Shown: positions 7,594 through 15,400 of the stretch, piece by piece
How the letters are laid out: each line of letters starts with the position of its first letter
How positions within the stretch are numbered: the first letter of the stretch is position 1
From: Bacteroidales bacterium
GTDB taxonomy: Bacteria > Bacteroidota > Bacteroidia > Bacteroidales > UBA3824
DNA length: 16,188 bases
Assembly (NCBI GenBank): GCA_017645985.1
Contig: JAGCNK010000227.1
Span: 1 to 16,188 of the forward strand
Direction: 5' to 3'
Notes under the pieces: generated by a model
Seen by the model: only the letters and a program-made list of their open reading frames with translations
Told to the model about the DNA's origin: nothing
The model's database searches: none
Position numbers and translations under genes: made by a program

Positions 7594-8667
7594 ATGGCAG
7601 ACAACGGCAACTTTATCGATTACGTAAAAATTTACGTCCGCTCGGGCAGGGGAGGAGCAGGCTCGCCCCACTTGAAAAGAGAAAAATACCGTCCTAAGGC
7701 AGGCCCCGACGGTGGCGACGGCGGCAAGGGCGGCAGCGTGATAGTGCGCGGCAACAAGCAGTATTGGACACTTCTCCACCTTAAATATCAGAAACATATC
7801 TTTGCCGAAGACGGCGTGTCGGGTATGCGCGATATGTGGCACGGATCCGACGGCAAGGACGTTATCATAGATGTTCCCCTTGGCACAGTGGCTAAGGACG
7901 GCGAAACCGAGGAGTTTCTTTTTGAGATAATCGAAGACGGTCAGCAGGAGATACTTGCCAAAGGCGGACGCGGTGGTTTGGGTAACGTACATTTTAAATC
8001 TGCCACCAATCAAACGCCTCGTTATGCCCAGCCCGGCGAAGATTGCGAAGAGGGTTGGAAAATTCTTGAACTTAAAGTGCTTGCCGATATAGGCTTGGTG
8101 GGATTTCCCAATGCTGGAAAATCTACCCTGTTGAGCAATGTTTCGGCAGCGCGTCCCAAAATAGCCGACTATCCATTCACCACTCTTGTGCCGCATCTTG
8201 GAATGGTAAATGTTGACAATAAGCACTCGTTTGTAATGGCGGATATTCCGGGTATTATCGAAGGAGCGTCCGAAGGCAAAGGCTTGGGACTCAGATTTTT
8301 GCGCCATATTGAACGCAATCCTCTGTTGTTGTTCCTTGTTCCTGCCGACAGTGAAGACGTGGCTCACGATTACGAAGTGCTGTTGAACGAACTTGGTCAG
8401 TACAATCCCGAACTGCTTGACAAACAGCGTATTCTCGCCTTTTCTAAGTGCGACCTTATCGACGATGAAATTCGTGCCGACATCGAAAAAAATCTGCCTG
8501 AGGGCATTCCGCATTTCTTTTTCTCATCGTATACACAGGAAGGCATCAAGCAGTTGGTATACGGCATTTGGGACTTGCTCGACAAGGGTGATGCTCCCGC
8601 CGTTGCCGAAGAAAAATTTGTTGCTCCCCGCGTTATCGACGAAAAAGAGTATTACGAATCGATGTAA
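7594..8667 (+). CDS. obgE: Obg family GTPase
   Basis: A 357-residue Obg/CgtA GTPase, a cytoplasmic factor that associates with the large ribosomal subunit and links ribosome assembly to growth control. Residues 1-160 form the glycine-rich Obg fold (GRGGAGSPHLKREKYRPKAG, GGDGGKGGSV, AKGGRGGLGN). The G domain follows: G1 GFPNAGKST (170-178), switch I around FTTLVP (195-200) with T196/T197, G3 DIPG (217-220), and a G5-like SSYTQEGI. The guanine-specificity motif G4 is SKCD where classical GTPases have NKxD; serine here also occurs in other Bacteroidetes Obg proteins as far as I recall. The variable C-terminal extension of some Obg proteins is essentially absent. It is the second gene of the clpX transcript and no terminator hairpin is visible after it. 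Confidence 0.95.
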   Translation: MADNGNFIDYVKIYVRSGRGGAGSPHLKREKYRPKAGPDGGDGGKGGSVIVRGNKQYWTLLHLKYQKHIFAEDGVSGMRDMWHGSDGKDVIIDVPLGTVAKDGETEEFLFEIIEDGQQEILAKGGRGGLGNVHFKSATNQTPRYAQPGEDCEEGWKILELKVLADIGLVGFPNAGKSTLLSNVSAARPKIADYPFTTLVPHLGMVNVDNKHSFVMADIPGIIEGASEGKGLGLRFLRHIERNPLLLFLVPADSEDVAHDYEVLLNELGQYNPELLDKQRILAFSKCDLIDDEIRADIEKNLPEGIPHFFFSSYTQEGIKQLVYGIWDLLDKGDAPAVAEEKFVAPRVIDEKEYYESM

Positions 8668-8682
8668 ATTTTTTTTGGCATT

Positions 8683-8715
8683 TTTGGTGTAAAGTCAGAT
8701 TTTTTTGTATCTTTA
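8683..8715 (+). promoter_or_regulatory. Promoter of the toxin-antitoxin module
   Basis: TTTG at 8683-8686 and TATCTTTA at 8708-8715 match the Bacteroidetes -33 and -7 elements with one mismatch (final A for G) and a spacing of 21 nt. Initiation would be near 8721, giving an 18-nt leader before the ATG at 8739. As recA has no convincing promoter directly in front, this one may also serve recA. Confidence 0.65.
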
Positions 8716-8738
8716 CAACCGGAAAAATTGCAAAAGTT

Positions 8739-8993
8739 ATGACAACATTCGCATTAAACAATCTTTGGACTTATATTCAAGGTCTTACATTGGCACGTGC
8801 CGACCGTGAATGGTTGGCAAGCAAACTTATGGAACCTTCTGCTGACGAAATTGAAACTAAACGTCAGCAAGAATTCGTCAAGGATTCGCTTTACCGTGCG
8901 CTTGATGGATTTGAAGCCGCCAAACGTGAAGGTAGAAAACTAACCACGATAGATGAATTTTTAGGGGAATTAGAAAAAGAGGGTATCAAATGA
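8739..8993 (+). CDS. Small antitoxin-like protein paired with a broken RelE-type toxin
   Basis: An 84-residue protein opening MTTFALNNLWTYIQGLTLAR, followed by a charged helical C-terminus (EAAKREGRKLTTIDEFLGEL). N-terminal segments of this kind (NNLW, then a helical stretch with W in DREWLASKL) are found on small proteins that precede RelE/ParE toxins in Bacteroidetes, as I recall; this is from memory and not from a search. The position supports it: the stop overlaps the start of the toxin gene in an ATGA arrangement at 8990-8993, the translational coupling typical of type II modules. It would neutralise the toxin and probably repress its own promoter. The frame is intact with normal codon use, although the toxin it would counteract is no longer open. 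Confidence 0.72.
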   Translation: MTTFALNNLWTYIQGLTLARADREWLASKLMEPSADEIETKRQQEFVKDSLYRALDGFEAAKREGRKLTTIDEFLGELEKEGIK

Positions 8994-9336
8994 ATGTTGT
9001 TATTAGTCTTGAAACTGAGTTCAAAAAACGTTTCAAACAGTTGGCAAAAAGTACCATTCACTTGCAAACGACCTCTTGGAATTAAAGAATAGTTTACTTG
9101 AAGATCCTTTTCAAGGTGTTGATTTAGGAGGTGGAGTTCGTAAGGTTAGAATGTCGATAGGAGCCAAAGGAAAATGAAAAAGTGGTGGCGCACGTGTGTT
9201 AACATTAACTGTTTTGATTGCAGGAGACGCTGATTTAACACTTTTGACAATTTATGATAAGAGTGAAATAGAGAATGTTTCGGATAATTATATAGAATGG
9301 CTTTTGGAGCAGCATAAGAAAAATAAGAATATTTAA
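8990..9336 (+). pseudogene. Decayed RelE/ParE-family toxin
   Basis: The ATG at 8990 begins a RelE-like protein (MNVVISLETEFKKRFKQLAK) that stops at 9083-9085 after 31 codons. Restoring one A in the A-run 9046-9050 continues the toxin: KKYHSLANDLLELKNSLLED, then GVDLGGGVRKVRMSIGAKGK, an in-frame TGA at 9175-9177, then KSGGARVLTLTVL and LLTIYDKSEIENVSDNYIEW, ending at TAA 9334-9336. The blocks RKVRMSI, KSGGARV and TIYDKSE are typical of a Bacteroidetes RelE/ParE toxin family whose members act on mRNA or gyrase. Two independent lesions make it a pseudogene; a homopolymer miscall could explain the first but not the TGA. Ribosome stalling or recoding is unlikely, since the same TGA is a normal stop in neighbouring genes. 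Confidence 0.85.
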
Positions 9337-9356
9337 CAATTAAAATATATACCATT

Positions 9357-10412
9357 ATGGCAAAAGAAAAAAACGAAGAGCCCGTAGATGCTAAGGCTGA
9401 GAAACTTAAAGCCCTACAACTAACGCTCGATAAAATAGATAAGGACTACGGCAAGGGAACGATTATGAAACTCGGCGACCGTGCCGTTGACGATATACCC
9501 TCGATACCCACCGGCTCAATCGGACTTGATTACGCTATCGGCGTGGGTGGCTATCCAAGAGGCAGAGTTATTGAGATTTACGGACCTGAATCCTCTGGTA
9601 AGACCACTCTCGCTATCCACGCCATTGCCGAGGCACAGAAAATGGGCGGAATTGCCGCTATTATCGACGCCGAGCACGCTTTTGACCGTACATACGCCGA
9701 AAACCTTGGTGTAGACGTTTCATCGCTTTTGATTTCGCAGCCCGACTGTGGCGAGCAGGCTTTGGAAATTGCCGACTCGCTTATCCGCAGCGGTGCTTTG
9801 GATATTATCGTAATCGACTCTGTGGCAGCGCTTACACCTCGTGCCGAAATTGAAGGCGATATGGGCGATAGCAAGATGGGTCTCCAAGCACGCCTAATGA
9901 GCCAAGCACTCCGCAAACTTACCGCAAATATCAGCAAAACAAACACTTGTGTAATATTTATCAACCAGTTGCGCGACAAAATCGGCGTTCTCTTTGGCAA
10001 TCCCGAAACCACCACCGGCGGTAACGCGCTTAAATTCTACTCTTCGGTACGTTTGGACGTTCGCCGCACAGGTCAAATCAAAGATGGCGAGGATGTTATT
10101 GGTGGACGTATCAAGGTAAAGGTTGTAAAAAACAAGGTTGCGCCGCCGTTCAAGAAGGCAGAATTCGACCTTATGTTTGGCACAGGTATCTCTATGATAG
10201 GCGAACTTATCGACCTGGCTGTGGAGATGAATATCATCAAGAAATCTGGTTCGTGGTTCTCTTACGGCGAAAACAAGATTGGTCAGGGTCGCGATGCGGT
10301 TATCACTATGCTTAAAAACAATACCGACGTGGCATCAGAAATCGAGTCGAAGGTACGCGAACAACTTAAAGGCGGCGCAGCACCCGAATCTGCCGACGAC
10401 GATATCGCTTAA
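9357..10412 (+). CDS. recA: Recombinase RecA
   Basis: A 351-residue RecA of normal length, the ATP-dependent strand-exchange protein of homologous recombination and SOS signalling. Walker A is GPESSGKTT at 76-84, the catalytic glutamate is E106 in DAEHAFD, and Walker B ends at D154 in IIVIDS. The MSQALRKLTANIS block, loop L2 (FGNPETTTGGNALKF) and the acidic tail (ESADDDIA) are all present. It starts 21 nt after the broken toxin. No strong promoter is seen right upstream; a weak pair (TTTG 9213-9216, CACTTTTG 9239-9246) lies inside the pseudogene, and read-through from the promoter at 8683-8715 is the alternative. A good terminator follows at 10432. Confidence 0.98.
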   Translation: MAKEKNEEPVDAKAEKLKALQLTLDKIDKDYGKGTIMKLGDRAVDDIPSIPTGSIGLDYAIGVGGYPRGRVIEIYGPESSGKTTLAIHAIAEAQKMGGIAAIIDAEHAFDRTYAENLGVDVSSLLISQPDCGEQALEIADSLIRSGALDIIVIDSVAALTPRAEIEGDMGDSKMGLQARLMSQALRKLTANISKTNTCVIFINQLRDKIGVLFGNPETTTGGNALKFYSSVRLDVRRTGQIKDGEDVIGGRIKVKVVKNKVAPPFKKAEFDLMFGTGISMIGELIDLAVEMNIIKKSGSWFSYGENKIGQGRDAVITMLKNNTDVASEIESKVREQLKGGAAPESADDDIA

Positions 10413-10431
10413 TATTAATTAGATTTTTTAC

Positions 10432-10467
10432 GGTCCAACGTCTTACGGCGTTGGCCTTTTTTGTTTT
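10432..10467 (+). terminator. Rho-independent terminator after recA
   Basis: CCAACG at 10435-10440 pairs with CGTTGG at 10449-10454, and beyond a bulged T the two G residues at 10432-10433 pair with CC at 10455-10456. The arm is followed by T6-G-T4 (10457-10467). It starts 20 nt after the recA stop. Confidence 0.85.
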
Positions 10468-10503
10468 ATAAACCTTTGATGGGTGTATTTAAGTTATAAA
10501 ATA

Positions 10504-11724
10504 ATGAAAGTTTTTAGATTTTTATTCGTGTTTTTTGCCATTGCTTTGGTGCTGGCTTCCTGCGACGGAAATAATAATGGGGATGTTAAAAATGCTGATA
10601 CTCTTGCTGTTGAAGAAAAAACCGCCACATTGCTCTACGGGTTTAATGTAGATTCGTTTGATATCCATCAGGGAAAGATTACCGACGGACTCTATCTCGG
10701 AAAACTTTTTGCCGACGAAAAAATCGACAACAAATCTGTCACCACCATTCTGCAGAAAGCCAAACCTGTGTGGGACATCCGCAAGATGCGCCGTGGACAG
10801 CCATACGCAGTTTTCCGCAGCAAAAAAGACACTTCGAAAGTAAGTTACATAGTATATCAAAAAAACTTGGTCGACTTTATCGTGTTCGACTTTACCGACA
10901 CTCTCGGCGTGTACAATCGTTCGCTCCAAGTTGACACCATCACCCGCACGGCATCGGTAACCATAAGTTCCAACCTTTGGACAGACTTTAAGAAGGCTGG
11001 TGTTAATCCGCTGCTGTCAAACGACCTTTCTGAAATTTACGCTTGGACTGTTGACTTTTTTGGAATCCAAGACGGAGATTATATCAAAGTGGTGTTCGAC
11101 GAACTATATGTCGACACCACCTTTGTAAAATTTGGCGACGTGCATGTGGCGCTCTTCAACCATTACGGCAAGGATATCTACGCCATTCCGTTTTATCAGG
11201 ACAGCCTTACGAGTTACTACGACAAGGACGGCACATCGCTGCGCCGCTCTTTCTTGAAAGCGCCGTTGGAGTATTCGCGCATAGCGTCGTATTTTAATCC
11301 TGCACGTATGCACCCGATATTGAAGATTGTGCGTCCGCACTATGGCGTGGACTACAGCGCACCGCAAGGCACACCTGTACGAGCAATCGGCGACGGAGTG
11401 GTGCTATTGGCAGAACGTGCCGCACAGTCGGGCAACTGGATCAAAATCCGTCACAACGGCGTGTATGAAACCGGCTATCTGCACCTTTTGAAATTTGCCG
11501 AGGGTATCCGCAAAGGCGCATTGGTAAAGCAAGGTCAGGTGATTGGATATGTTGGCAGCACAGGATTGAGCACCGGTCCGCACTTGGATTTTCGTGTGTG
11601 GAAAAATGGCACGCCTATAAACCCGCTAAACCTTGATGCTCCGCCCGTTGACCCTGTAAAACCGGAGAATATGGAGCGGTTTAATAAAGTTAAAGCCGAA
11701 TTGCTACCGAAGTTGCCGGAATAG
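10504..11724 (+). CDS. M23-family peptidase-like lipoprotein with altered zinc motif
   Basis: I take the start at 10504 rather than the in-frame ATG at 10483, because MKVFRFLFVFFAIALVLASC then forms a compact lipoprotein signal peptide with the lipobox cysteine at residue 20; the product has 406 residues. It should be anchored in the periplasmic or outer membrane. The C-terminal 130 residues are a LytM/M23 fold: H279 and D283 in HYGVD, H327 in YLHL, the GYVGSTGLSTGPH segment, and NPLNL at the end. M23 enzymes cleave peptide cross-links of peptidoglycan. The normal HxH (GPHLHF) reads H360-L-D362, so the third zinc ligand of LytM-type enzymes is an aspartate here. The N-terminal 250 residues match no domain I can name. 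The gene is solitary, between the recA terminator and a convergent toxin gene 28 nt away. Confidence 0.88.
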   Translation: MKVFRFLFVFFAIALVLASCDGNNNGDVKNADTLAVEEKTATLLYGFNVDSFDIHQGKITDGLYLGKLFADEKIDNKSVTTILQKAKPVWDIRKMRRGQPYAVFRSKKDTSKVSYIVYQKNLVDFIVFDFTDTLGVYNRSLQVDTITRTASVTISSNLWTDFKKAGVNPLLSNDLSEIYAWTVDFFGIQDGDYIKVVFDELYVDTTFVKFGDVHVALFNHYGKDIYAIPFYQDSLTSYYDKDGTSLRRSFLKAPLEYSRIASYFNPARMHPILKIVRPHYGVDYSAPQGTPVRAIGDGVVLLAERAAQSGNWIKIRHNGVYETGYLHLLKFAEGIRKGALVKQGQVIGYVGSTGLSTGPHLDFRVWKNGTPINPLNLDAPPVDPVKPENMERFNKVKAELLPKLPE

Positions 11725-11752
11725 GATGTATTTTAATATATAAGGTGTAGGA

Positions 11753-12049
11753 TTATTTTTTGTATTTTTTATCGAATAATTCGGAATGTGTGCCTGTGTC
11801 AATAAGAACAAGAACTAATTCGTTGTCGCGGATTTCCCATATTAAAAGCCAATCGGGTTGTATGTGACATTCCCATTGACCTTTGCGTTCTCCTGTTAGT
11901 AAGTGAGCGTGGTATCTTTCGGGAAGGCGCTCACCAATGGAAAGCATTCCAATCACAGTTTTAATAAGCGACATATCATAACCTCGCTTTTCGCAAAGAC
12001 GCATTTTTTTCTTGAATACGCCTGTATATCGAATACTATACTTCTTCAT
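11753..12049 (-). CDS. yafQ: YafQ-type mRNA interferase toxin
   Basis: A 98-residue RelE-superfamily toxin of the YafQ branch, which cleaves mRNA in the ribosomal A site. Residues known to matter in E. coli YafQ (H50, H63, D67, H87) have counterparts at H49, H62, D66 and H88, in the blocks PERYHAHLLTG, ECHIQPDWLLIWE and LIDTGTHSELF. Together with the normal length this suggests an active enzyme. The gene lies behind its antitoxin on the minus strand and overlaps it by 14 nt, so the two are translationally coupled. It converges with the M23 gene across a 28-nt gap that holds no evident terminator hairpin. Confidence 0.92.
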   Translation of the reverse strand: MKKYSIRYTGVFKKKMRLCEKRGYDMSLIKTVIGMLSIGERLPERYHAHLLTGERKGQWECHIQPDWLLIWEIRDNELVLVLIDTGTHSELFDKKYKK

Positions 12050-12284
12050 CGTTGCCAGAAAAGATTTGGTTAAACAAGTCGTCTACATCTTTTGCTTCAT
12101 ACACCCTTCCTTCATCTAAATCTTTAAGTGCAAGTTCGTACGACGATAGTTTTTGGCGGCGGGGAATAGTAACCTTGACTACGCCTTTTAGCATAGAAAT
12201 GGCGTTTTTAAGGTTTTTGAGTAGCGAGATATCCTCTACGTCTACTATAAGTTGTCCGGGCGCTGGTATAGTCATTGTGTTCAT
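12036..12284 (-). CDS. Antitoxin of the YafQ-type module
   Basis: An 82-residue acidic protein directly upstream of, and overlapping, the YafQ-like toxin. The N-terminal half (QLIVDVEDISLLKNLKNAIS, then VVKVTIPRR) may form the dimer or DNA-binding part; the C-terminal half, with DEGRVYEAKDVDDLFNQIF, looks like the extended toxin-binding tail common on Bacteroidetes partners of YafQ. It does not resemble the ribbon-helix-helix start of E. coli DinJ closely enough to use that name. Start 12284 was chosen as the longest frame; M4 at 12275 is an alternative. It should neutralise the toxin and repress the promoter at 12324-12355. Confidence 0.85.
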   Translation of the reverse strand: MNTMTIPAPGQLIVDVEDISLLKNLKNAISMLKGVVKVTIPRRQKLSSYELALKDLDEGRVYEAKDVDDLFNQIFSGNDEEV

Positions 12285-12478
12285 GGATAATTATGTTTTT
12301 AATCAGTTAAGGCATTGATTGTGCATATATAATAGTTATTATTATTATTTGCAAAATTCATAAAATATAAAGAATCTCAAAAATTCCTCTCTAAAAATTT
12401 TGTAATTCAAATCTTTATCTCCAAATTGCACCACAATTAAATTCATAACTAATAACAATTTAAACTACCTTTTTAACA
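12285..12478. other. A/T-rich intergenic region between divergent genes
   Basis: This 194-nt stretch separates the minus-strand antitoxin from the surface-protein gene. It holds the antitoxin promoter, a short (TTA)n run around 12336-12350 and otherwise very A/T-rich sequence. I see no hairpin terminator, and no promoter on the plus strand with a proper -33/-7 pair, although TTTTG at 12398-12402 is a possible -33 element. Confidence 0.6.
12324..12355 (-). promoter_or_regulatory. Minus-strand promoter of the YafQ-type module
   Basis: Read on the minus strand, TTTG (12355-12352) is followed after 20 nt by TATATATG (12331-12324), which differs from the Bacteroidetes -7 consensus TAnnTTTG at one position. 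Transcription would start near 12318, giving a leader of about 33 nt before the antitoxin ATG at 12284. Confidence 0.5.
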
Positions 12479-15400
12479 ATGAACTACAATCCTATTAACT
12501 CTCCCCATAATTCTTGGGGTAGGGTAAAGTTTACTTTTGTGCTATTTTTGTTGATATTTGTCGAATTTGTAAATAAAGCAGTAGGGCAAGAGGCGTATGC
12601 TGTGAAATCGTTAGATGAAACGACTCTTACATTTTATTATGATGACCTAAAATCAACACGCGAAGGAACCGTGTATGGAATGAATACGGGAATGAATGCT
12701 CCGGGATGGGTAAAACACCTTGGTGGCATCCCTGATAATCCTAATTATACAAAAGTTATATTTGATCCATCGTTTACCGCTGCACGTCCTACTTCATGTT
12801 ATTTCTGGTTTTCCGATTTTGATAATCTTACTGCTATAACAGGCCTGGAATATTTAAATACAAGTGAGGTAACGAATATGTGTGGTATGTTCCACAATTG
12901 CATCAGGCTTGCCACTCTGGATGTAACCAAGTTTAATACTGAGAAGGTAACAGATATGTCTGGTATGTTTTCAGGTTGTTTCAACCTTTCTTCCCTTGAT
13001 GTTGACAAGTTCAATACGGAGAACGTAAAGAATATGTGGGGAATGTTTCAATTATGTCGTAGTTTAACTAACATAGATATAAGTGGTTTTGATACCCATA
13101 ACGTTATTGATATGAGGGCAATGTTTCAGAACTGCAGCAGTGTTACTAGACTTGATGTAAGTCATTTCAATACTGGAGAGGTAGAGGATATGGGTTGGAT
13201 GTTCGAAAATTGCAGTAGCCTTACCACTCTTGACTTAACTAACTTCAATACTGAGTTCGTAGTCCGAATGGAAAATATGTTCAATGGTTGCAGCAATCTT
13301 ACTGATCTTGACTTATCCAACTTTAATACTGAAAGAGTTAGAGGTATGAAAAACATGTTCAGTGGTTGTTGCAAACTTTCCACAATTAAGGTAGGGGTCT
13401 TATGGAATACTAACAACCTAACAATAGGTAGTAGTGATATGTTCAAAGACTGTACTTCGCTTATAGGTGAAAAGGGAACGACATATAACGATGCCAAAAT
13501 TGACAAAGAATATGCCCATGTAGATGGCGGTACTTCTAATCCAGGCTATCTATTAAAGGGTATTTCTCCTTATGCAGTAGTGTCTGCTGATGAAACCACC
13601 TTATCATTTTATTACGATGATCAATGGGTATCCCGAGAGGGTGCGGTGTATGGAATGAATTGGAAAGATCATGGGGCAAGATGGGCTCGTAATTCAAATG
13701 TTACCCAAAATATTACCACCGTTATATTTGATGGGTCTTTTGCTGATGCGCGTCCTTTTTCGTGTCGTGAGTGGTTTAGTGGATTTGTAAATTTAACTAA
13801 AATAGAAAACATTGAATATCTTAACACAGAGAAGGTGATAAATATGAGTATGATGTTTTACGATTGTTGTAGCCTTACCGCCCTTGATGTTACCAAGTTT
13901 AAGACGGATAAGGTAAAGAATATGCACTTTATGTTTTACTGTAGTGGATCCAGCAATCTTACCGTTCTTGACTTAACCAATTTCAATACTGCAAATGTAG
14001 AGGATATGGGCGGAATGTTCCGTTGCTCGCGTCTTACCACAATTTTGATTAATGTATCAAATTGGAAAACTGATAAGGTAACGACAAATAGTCGGGTGTT
14101 TGAATGTTCCGAACTCATAGGCGACAAAGGAACAACAATGTATAAATTACTTGGAGGGGGTATAGAATACGCCCATGTTGATGAGGGTCCGTCAAACCCC
14201 GGTTATCTTACCACTGGTAAATACAAGATATTTTACAACGGTATTGATGAAAAAAACGCTACTTTGGATACCTACACCGGTGCAATCACCGAATTTATGA
14301 ACGAAGAAGTTGCACTTGTAGAACCGAAAAAAGATGGTTATGCATTTGCTGGTTGGACTGGTACAACAATTACAGGGCTTACTACTCCTACCCAAAATGT
14401 AAAAATAGCTGCTACCGAAGTAGGCAACCGTATTTATACTGCTCATTGGAAACGCGTTGTATCCAAAACAGACATCACCCCACTTATCTCCCTTTCCAAA
14501 ACCTACGATTGCACATCGGATGTGTATACCACCGCAGGCAAAAAACTTGATGGTAATCCAAACAATGAGGATTCGTATTTGGAGTATGCCGACCAAGTTA
14601 CGGGTGAAACTATTCGTTGCTTGGTTAAGGCAGAATATGTGGATGCTAACGGCGATGCCACTGCTTCGTCGGTTGATGCCATAGGCATAAAAGTTTCTGC
14701 CGTGAACGATGCTAATGGCAAACAGATTATCCAAATCAAAAATGGAGGCTCTTACAGCCTCACCGAAGATTATGTTTTTCAAGATTTGATATTCGACCAA
14801 ACCGACGGCGTAAAAATTGACCCGTATGTAATTCATACTGCTGATTTTACTCCCTCTTATAGCGACCTTTTGGCAGAAGGTAATGTGTTCTCTACCGAGA
14901 AGGCTTTCGACGGCACTGCCGATGTTGCTTTTTCTAATAATATCACCAATGTCCCGGGTATCAATTATCAACATCCAAATATCCCGTGCGGCGATGTATT
15001 TGTGAATATAATATCAGCCAAATTGATCGACAACAACAATCAACCTATAACAGAACAAGGCTCCGGCTATGGTCTTGAAGTGGTGTTTGAACTTAACAAT
15101 CCCGATTACATTTTTGAAAACAATACCAAAACCATTGCTCTGCAATACCCTGCCAACGAGGTTAACGGCAAAATCACTCCTGCCACCGAGGATATCGAAA
15201 TTACTTTTGCAAATGTTGATGCCGATGGTTGCATTGTCGCCGATGCGTCGAATGAACATTTCTGCAAAGGCAAGGCTGTAATTGAGTTTACTGTAGCAAA
15301 AGGAAATCCGCAAAACTATTCTATTGAATTCGATGGCGGTGAAATTTCATCGCAGAGTGGCGCTATCACCGGCAACAGCATAGAAATTGCATTGCCCAAA

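Noticed and set aside
7564..8514. 316-residue open frame on the minus strand across obgE
   Set aside because: It lies wholly opposite obgE, whose motifs are unmistakable, and its translation shows no domain; it is an effect of codon use on the opposite strand.
9046..9177. Programmed frameshift plus TGA recoding in the toxin gene
   Set aside because: The A-run is only five long and no stimulatory structure is evident; TGA is a normal stop elsewhere in the window and no SECIS-like element was seen. Two lesions in one small gene fit decay better.
9146..9355. 69-residue minus-strand frame over the toxin pseudogene
   Set aside because: The plus strand carries clear toxin motifs over the same stretch; the antisense product has no recognisable feature.
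10483..10503. Earlier ATG for the M23 lipoprotein
   Set aside because: Starting at 10483 adds MYLSYKI before a compact lipoprotein signal peptide; the start at 10504 gives a normal length to the lipobox cysteine.
12398..12473. Plus-strand promoter for the surface protein (TTTTG 12398-12402, TACCTTTT 12466-12473)
   Set aside because: The two elements are over 60 nt apart, and the second would start transcription almost on the ATG at 12479.
12890..13435. CRISPR-like array from regular 78-bp spacing
   Set aside because: The units are divergent in DNA, in frame and protein-coding; there are no identical repeats separated by unique spacers.
14192..14974. 260-residue minus-strand frame opposite the surface protein
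   Set aside because: No signal peptide, no domain, and it is fully antisense to the YDG and InlB-like modules.
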